From contig CAYYED010000002.1 of NCBI GenBank assembly GCA_964470785.1, forward strand, positions 1-16,986: DNA of 16,986 nucleotides, given 5' to 3'. The stretch is from CAYYED01 sp964470785. GTDB lineage: Bacteria; Patescibacteriota; Minisyncoccia; Minisyncoccales; PEYH01. A program made the translations under genes and the position numbers. Positions 13,422 to 16,986 of this stretch are shown in pieces (position 1 is the first letter of the stretch; each line of letters begins with the position of its first letter). The notes under the pieces were generated by a model. It saw only the letters and a list, made by a program, of their open reading frames with translations, made no database searches and had not been told where the DNA came from.

Positions 13422-14000
13422 ATGGATTTTTATTCTTTGACTAAAACATTCTTGTGGGCAATGACGCCGATAGGCGAATTAAGGGCCTCTATTCCAATAG
13501 CGCTAACCGCCTACGAATTAAGCCCGGATAAAGCATACATAATTTCTGTTTTGGGAAACATTTTTGCCGCTTTTTTAATTTTAATGCTTTTGGGAATTGT
13601 TTCCCGGTGGCTTTCCAAAAATTTTTATTTTTTTAACCGGTTTTTCGCCTGGCTTTTTTCTAAAACCCGGAAAAACCATTCCGGAAAAGTAGAAAAATAT
13701 GGATGTTATGTTTTACCCTTATTTGTAGCCATTCCTTTGCCCGTAACCGGCGCTTGGACCGCCTCGCTTGTGGCTTTTGTCTTTGATATTCCCTTCAAAA
13801 AGGCCTTTCCTTTAATTGTTTTAGGGGTGTTAATTGCCGGAGGAATTGTTTTGGCAGTTGCCAATACCGGTATTGCCATTCAGCAGTATTTTGGCTGGCA
13901 AGCGCTTTTAGGGGCAATGGTTGCCGGGGCATTTGTCTATTTAGCATATAAAAAAATTAAAAATAATAATCATAAAAAATATGAGACCTCAACTTATTAG
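13422..14000 (+). CDS. Putative small multidrug export protein (COG2426 family membrane protein)
   Basis: 192 residues with four or five membrane helices (about 36-58, 95-115, 120-150, 160-180). The N-terminal TPIGELRASIPIAL and the central PLPVTGAWTASLVAFVFDIP are hallmark segments of the COG2426 / Sm_multidrug_ex family. The C-terminus is a basic YKKIKNNNHKK tail. Members are annotated as small multidrug exporters by similarity; a transport substrate has not been established to my knowledge, so the role is uncertain. The gene overlaps the GtrA-family gene by 20 nt, implying co-transcription. An A/G-rich run (AGAAAAGAAAAAA) directly before the ATG may serve as a weak ribosome site. Confidence 0.82.
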   Translation: MDFYSLTKTFLWAMTPIGELRASIPIALTAYELSPDKAYIISVLGNIFAAFLILMLLGIVSRWLSKNFYFFNRFFAWLFSKTRKNHSGKVEKYGCYVLPLFVAIPLPVTGAWTASLVAFVFDIPFKKAFPLIVLGVLIAGGIVLAVANTGIAIQQYFGWQALLGAMVAGAFVYLAYKKIKNNNHKKYETSTY

Positions 14001-14607
14001 CAAAAAAGATGTTATTCTTAGTTTGATTATAGGATCTTTAATAGGCCTGTTTTCTTTAATAACAATAAGGGTTATCAAAGCGGACTTAGGTTTTGAGTGG
14101 GCAAAGCAGTGGGAATGGCTTATAGTAATTATTTTGCCGGTGCTTTGTTTTTTGGCAATGACGGTCGTTTCTTTATTAAAAGAAAAAATTCTAATAATTT
14201 ATCAGTTTGCTAAATTTGTATTAGTTGGAGCTCTTAATACTTTTATTGACTTCGGGATTTTGAATTTATTAATTTGGGCCACAGGCATAGCAATCGGGCT
14301 TCATTATTCCCTTTTTAAGGCAATTTCCTTTTTTGTGGCCGCCACTAACAGCTATTTTTGGAATAAACATTGGACCTTTGAAAAGAAAGACAGTATTTTT
14401 GCTTCCGGAGAGTTTGTTAAGTTTTTAGTAGTAACCTTTATTGGCTTTTTAATCAATGTCGGCACAGCCAGTTTGGTAGTTAATGTTATTGGACCGCAAT
14501 ACGGAATAGGGGAGACGCTTTGGGCTAATATTGGTGCATTTGCAGCGGTTTTTGTTGCCTTTATCTGGAATTTTCTTGGCTCAAAACTCATTGTATTTAA
14601 GAAATAA
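13981..14607 (+). CDS. GtrA family membrane protein
   Basis: 208 residues. The last 130 or so form the four-helix GtrA domain: FAKFVLVGALNTFIDFGIL, YSLFKAISFFVAATNSYFWNKHWTFEKK, FVKFLVVTFIGFLINVGTASLVV and a final helix ending IWNFLGSKLIVFKK. The NSYFWNKHWTF segment is the family signature. Two extra helices (about 12-30 and 44-65) precede the domain. GtrA-like proteins are thought to move or present lipid-linked sugars across the membrane for glycan modification; the sugar is unknown here. The start at 13981 lies inside the previous gene in another frame, and dnaX begins 5 nt after the stop, so the three form one tight unit. Confidence 0.88.
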   Translation: MRPQLISKKDVILSLIIGSLIGLFSLITIRVIKADLGFEWAKQWEWLIVIILPVLCFLAMTVVSLLKEKILIIYQFAKFVLVGALNTFIDFGILNLLIWATGIAIGLHYSLFKAISFFVAATNSYFWNKHWTFEKKDSIFASGEFVKFLVVTFIGFLINVGTASLVVNVIGPQYGIGETLWANIGAFAAVFVAFIWNFLGSKLIVFKK

Positions 14608-14612
14608 TTATT

Positions 14613-15713
14613 ATGTCACTTGTTTTATACAGAAAATATCGTCCAAAGATCTTTGACGAGGTCATAGGGCAGGAGCACATTGTTCAAACCATTACCAATG
14701 CTCTTGCCAATGATTTGCTTTCCCATTGCTATCTTTTTACCGGGCCCAAGGGGTCGGGTAAGACCACCGTTGCCCGTCTTTTGGCAAAAGCGGTTAATTG
14801 CGAAAATCGTCGCGGATTTGAGCCGTGTAATCAGTGCTTCTCCTGCCAAGAAATTAACAGCGGCCGGGCAATTGATTTAATAGAAATTGATGCCGCTTCC
14901 AACAGGGGGATAGATGATGTCCGAGAGTTAAGAGACGGGATAAGGTTTACCCCTACCAGTTTAAAATACAAGGTTTTTATTATTGACGAAAGCCATCAGC
15001 TTTCCAAGGATGCGTCAAATGCCTTGCTGAAGATGCTGGAAGAACCGCCTTCTTATGCTTTGTTTATCTTGGCAACAACCGAAATTCACAAAATGATACC
15101 AACGATAATTTCCCGCTGTCAGAGATTTGACTTTCGCCGGCTCGCGGTGTCCGAAATTTTAAAAAAATTGGAAAAAATTGTCCAACAGGAAAAAATTAAA
15201 ATAGAAGCGCCGGCTTTAGAGCTTATTGCTATGAATGCCGACGGCGCTTTAAGAAATGCCGAGGTCTTGCTTGACCAAATTTTTAGTTTTGCCAAGACAT
15301 TGGATAAAGAAAAAATACAAGCGCAAGATATTAAAGACCTGCTCGGAATAGTAGATGTCGGGCTTGTTGCCGATTTAATGAATTTGGTTTTTCAGAAAAA
15401 ACCTGCCGAAGCCGTGGACTTGTTAGACAAAATAATAATAAAAGGCATGGATCCGGCAGAGCTTATTAAAGCCATTGTAGAATACCTGCGCCAATCATTG
15501 ATTTTGAAAATTAATTCTAATGCCGGCAATTCTGCTTTTACCAATCTCACTCAAGAAGCCAAAGAACGGCTCAAACAGCAAGTAGAGCAGATTAAAGAAA
15601 ACGATATTCGCAAGGCGTTAAGAGCATTTTTAGAGGCGCAGAACAAGGTCAGATATTCTTCCATTCCTCAACTGCCCATAGAACTGGCAATTCTTGAAAT
15701 TGTTGAAGAATAA
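14613..15713 (+). CDS. dnaX: DNA polymerase III subunit gamma/tau (short form)
   Basis: 366 residues, about the gamma-like core only; the C-terminal tau domains IV-V of E. coli (643 residues) are absent. Walker A is GPKGSGKTT (44-52). The zinc module C63-x8-C72-x2-C75-x2-C78 matches the E. coli spacing. Walker B is VFIIDESH (121-128), where many bacteria have DEVH, and the SRC sensor is at 167-169. The AAA+ lid and a helical collar domain follow (about 180-366). It is the ATPase of the clamp loader that opens the sliding clamp at primed sites. Without the tau tail, coupling to DnaB and the polymerase must work otherwise or be weaker. I see no slippery A-run that would point to a frameshifted second product. 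Start MSLVLYRKYRPK is the standard one. Confidence 0.95.
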   Translation: MSLVLYRKYRPKIFDEVIGQEHIVQTITNALANDLLSHCYLFTGPKGSGKTTVARLLAKAVNCENRRGFEPCNQCFSCQEINSGRAIDLIEIDAASNRGIDDVRELRDGIRFTPTSLKYKVFIIDESHQLSKDASNALLKMLEEPPSYALFILATTEIHKMIPTIISRCQRFDFRRLAVSEILKKLEKIVQQEKIKIEAPALELIAMNADGALRNAEVLLDQIFSFAKTLDKEKIQAQDIKDLLGIVDVGLVADLMNLVFQKKPAEAVDLLDKIIIKGMDPAELIKAIVEYLRQSLILKINSNAGNSAFTNLTQEAKERLKQQVEQIKENDIRKALRAFLEAQNKVRYSSIPQLPIELAILEIVEE

Positions 15714-15730
15714 TGTTAAAACCATATTAC

Positions 15731-15801
15731 TGCCGGGTCGTCTAACGGTAGGACAGGGCCCTTTGGAGGCTCTGATCTAGGTTCGAATCCTAGCCCGGCA
15801 A
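15731..15801 (+). tRNA. tRNA-Gln (anticodon TTG)
   Basis: A complete 71-nt cloverleaf. The acceptor TGCCGGG (15731-15737) pairs with CCCGGCA (15794-15800), with discriminator A at 15801. The anticodon stem GGGCC/GGCTC encloses CTTTGGA, giving anticodon TTG. The T arm is CTAGGTTCGAATCCTAG. No CCA is encoded. It begins 17 nt after the dnaX stop and may be processed from the same transcript. Confidence 0.95.
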
Positions 15802-15810
15802 CACGCCAGT

Positions 15811-15842
15811 GCGACCGAGAGGGGTCGGAAATAGTTTTTTTG
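15811..15842 (+). terminator. Possible terminator after tRNA-Gln
   Basis: A short CGACC/GGTCG stem around a GAGAGG loop is followed, after about 8 nt, by a T7-8 run. The distance between stem and T-run is longer than ideal, so strength is doubtful. Confidence 0.4.
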
Positions 15843-15881
15843 AATAGTTTTTTGGTAAAATAGAGTAATTAAACTAAATCT

Positions 15882-16484
15882 ATGAACTTGAGAAAAATTA
15901 TAATAATTATCTTTATATTATGTATTGCTGGTTTTCTAATTTGGTATTATGGTTTTAATAAATCTGAAGAATTGGATAATAGTGAAGATATACAACAAGA
16001 GACGATAGCTCTTGATGGAGATAAATATGTAAACGATAGATATAATTTTTCATTAAGCTTGCCTAAGGATTGGAAAGTTATGGACGAAGACAGAAGGATT
16101 AACAATCCTGATAACTATGACCCCGATTATTCTGTTTGGTTAGAATCTTCTCCATTAGCTAATGGGTCAAGGCAAAGCATATGGATTTATATTATGGAAA
16201 TGAGAGATTTTGACAAAACACCTAGAGAGGCATATAGAGGATACAACAATATGAGTTTACGAGTTTCTAAAGAGATTATAGGCGAAGAGGATATTGAAAT
16301 TGCTGGCATTCCTGCGGTCCATATTATAAGAACTGAAGCAATAGGAGAAAGAGAGGATATATGTTTTATTCATAATGACATTATGTATGTTTTGCAGAAT
16401 GCTTATCCAATAGAGGGAGAAGAACATTCTGAAGAAACCTCAAATACTTTTTACCAAGTAGTTTCTAGTTTTACTTTTAATTAA
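15882..16484 (+). CDS. Membrane-anchored PsbP-like protein of unknown function
   Basis: 200 residues. A short basic start (MNLRK) precedes one hydrophobic helix (about 6-24), then an acidic linker (about 28-45) and a globular domain beginning YNFSLSLPKDWKV, a start typical of PsbP/MOG1-like domains in small bacterial lipoproteins and anchored proteins. Later segments IAGIPAVHIIRTEAIG and a terminal FYQVVSSFTFN fit the end of that fold. It has a cysteine (C14) inside the helix but no clean lipobox. The domain faces outside. No catalytic residues can be named and no function is assigned. Codon use is AT-rich like its neighbours. Upstream, TAAAAT at about 15856 could be a -10, but no good -35 is placed. 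Confidence 0.75.
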   Translation: MNLRKIIIIIFILCIAGFLIWYYGFNKSEELDNSEDIQQETIALDGDKYVNDRYNFSLSLPKDWKVMDEDRRINNPDNYDPDYSVWLESSPLANGSRQSIWIYIMEMRDFDKTPREAYRGYNNMSLRVSKEIIGEEDIEIAGIPAVHIIRTEAIGEREDICFIHNDIMYVLQNAYPIEGEEHSEETSNTFYQVVSSFTFN

Positions 16485-16490
16485 ATATAA

Positions 16491-16573
16491 GTGGAACCGG
16501 GGGTAGGGTAAAACCTCTCAGGCATTGAGAATACAGCATTTGTCCCTCTAACCCTGATTCCAATAATGTCCAC
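16491..16573 (+). other. Possible structured element between two hypothetical genes
   Basis: Nested complementary segments are present: GTGGA (16491-16495) with TCCAC (16569-16573), or GGAA (16493-16496) with TTCC (16558-16561); GGGTA (16501-16505) with TA-ACCC (16549-16554); GGG (16506-16508) with CCC (16544-16546); and an inner TCTCA-GGCAT-TGAGA hairpin (16516-16530). The segment is more GC-rich than its surroundings. No known RNA family was recognised. Confidence 0.35.
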
Positions 16574-16581
16574 GAAGGCTG

Positions 16582-16609
16582 TTGACAGAGTTTTGGTTTG
16601 ATATATAGT
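16582..16609 (+). promoter_or_regulatory. Sigma-70 type promoter giving a leaderless message
   Basis: A perfect TTGACA (16582-16587) and TATAGT (16604-16609) are separated by 16 nt. The expected start near 16616 lies only one or two bases before the ATG at 16618, so the transcript should be leaderless or nearly so. This fits the lack of any Shine-Dalgarno at that gene. Confidence 0.65.
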
Positions 16610-16617
16610 AGAGATAT

Positions 16618-16986
16618 ATGGATAAAGATTTCAGCGAATTAGTTGAATATTTGGATAAAAAGTTCAATAAACTTGAAGCGGATATTAAAAATCTTCAAGA
16701 AGGGCAAGGCAAGCTTCAGGTCGCTGTTTTAGATAATAGCGGTAAGATAGACAATCTTCAGGTTAAGGTTTTAGACAATAGTGGTAAGATAGACAATCTT
16801 CAGGTTAAGGTTTTAGATAATAGCGGCAAGATAGATAATATTGGAGAGAAGATGGCTACCAAAACAGAGATAGATAAACTCTTAGATGCAGTTGACGCTT
16901 ATATGAAACAAGGTGAAGATTATCGTCAGGAAGTAGTGATGCTGGGAAATCAAGTTAATCGGCATGAAAAATGGATTCAAAAAATA
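16618..16986 (+). CDS. Coiled-coil protein with three 14-residue repeats (3' end outside window)
   Basis: 123 codons remain open to the window edge. It begins MDKDFSELVEYLDKKFNKLEADIKNLQEG, an amphipathic helix. Three units of exactly 14 residues (42 nt) follow at 16714-16755, 16756-16797 and 16798-16839, each LQV(A/K)VLDNSGKIDN; 14 residues equal two heptads, so the register of a long coiled coil is kept. A second helical stretch follows (KTEIDKLLDAVDAYMKQGEDYRQEVVMLGNQVNRHEKWIQK). No membrane helix or signal peptide is visible, so it is probably cytoplasmic and oligomeric. I recognise similar short coiled-coil hypothetical proteins in CPR genomes but know no function. The promoter just upstream suggests its own transcription unit. 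Confidence 0.8.
   Translation, partial: MDKDFSELVEYLDKKFNKLEADIKNLQEGQGKLQVAVLDNSGKIDNLQVKVLDNSGKIDNLQVKVLDNSGKIDNIGEKMATKTEIDKLLDAVDAYMKQGEDYRQEVVMLGNQVNRHEKWIQKI

Overview
The window looks like a chromosomal piece of a candidate-phyla-radiation (Patescibacteria), probably Parcubacteria-type, bacterium. This is inferred from gene content and style: a short four-gene cell-division cluster (mraZ, rsmH, an ftsL-like gene, ftsI) with no mur genes behind it, a very short dnaX, GtrA and COG2426 membrane proteins, single-TM hypothetical proteins with PsbP-like or thioredoxin-like domains, weak or absent Shine-Dalgarno sequences, and AT-rich genes separated by GC-rich palindromic dispersed repeats. 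No 16S rRNA or other phylogenetic marker was compared, so the lineage is an inference.

Layout. 1-1652: 3' part of a large cysteine-rich surface protein with exact 88-residue repeats and a C-terminal membrane anchor, closed by a strong terminator. 1714-1935: a well-formed promoter embedded in an array of MraZ-type operator boxes, then a roughly 180-nt leader ending in 10-nt pyrimidine repeats. 1936-5625: mraZ, rsmH, ftsL-like, ftsI. 5942-7425: a membrane-anchored polysaccharide deacetylase and a thioredoxin-like protein whose CxxC is replaced by DGHT. 7476-7548: tRNA-Glu(CTC). 7761-9116: rmuC and rplU, then a terminator. 9669-11114 (minus): dnaB. 11599-13110 (minus): cysS. 13422-15713: a COG2426 export-family protein, a GtrA-family protein and dnaX, closely packed. 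15731-15801: tRNA-Gln(TTG). 15882-16484: a PsbP-like anchored protein. 16618-16986: a coiled-coil repeat protein running off the window behind a promoter that appears to give a leaderless message.

The gaps hold most of the unexplained structure: (i) an inverted pair of complex repeat elements (about 2366-2627 and 9236-9571) bracketing the division-to-rplU block; (ii) clusters of CATTGCGAG...GAAGCAATCTC palindromes (5655-5761 and 11209-11493), one with a second repeat nested inside; (iii) two directly repeated twin-hairpin elements on either side of cysS whose second stems differ by pairing-preserving changes; (iv) four palindromes with unrelated arms all centred exactly on CGATCG, a hexamer I found only between genes here. 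No transposase, integrase, CRISPR array or toxin-antitoxin module was seen.

Functionally the genes serve envelope and septum growth (rsmH timing, FtsL/FtsI, deacetylase), replication and repair (dnaB, dnaX, rmuC) and translation (rplU, cysS, two tRNAs). Apart from the division cluster and the 13.4-15.7 kb block they are not one operon.
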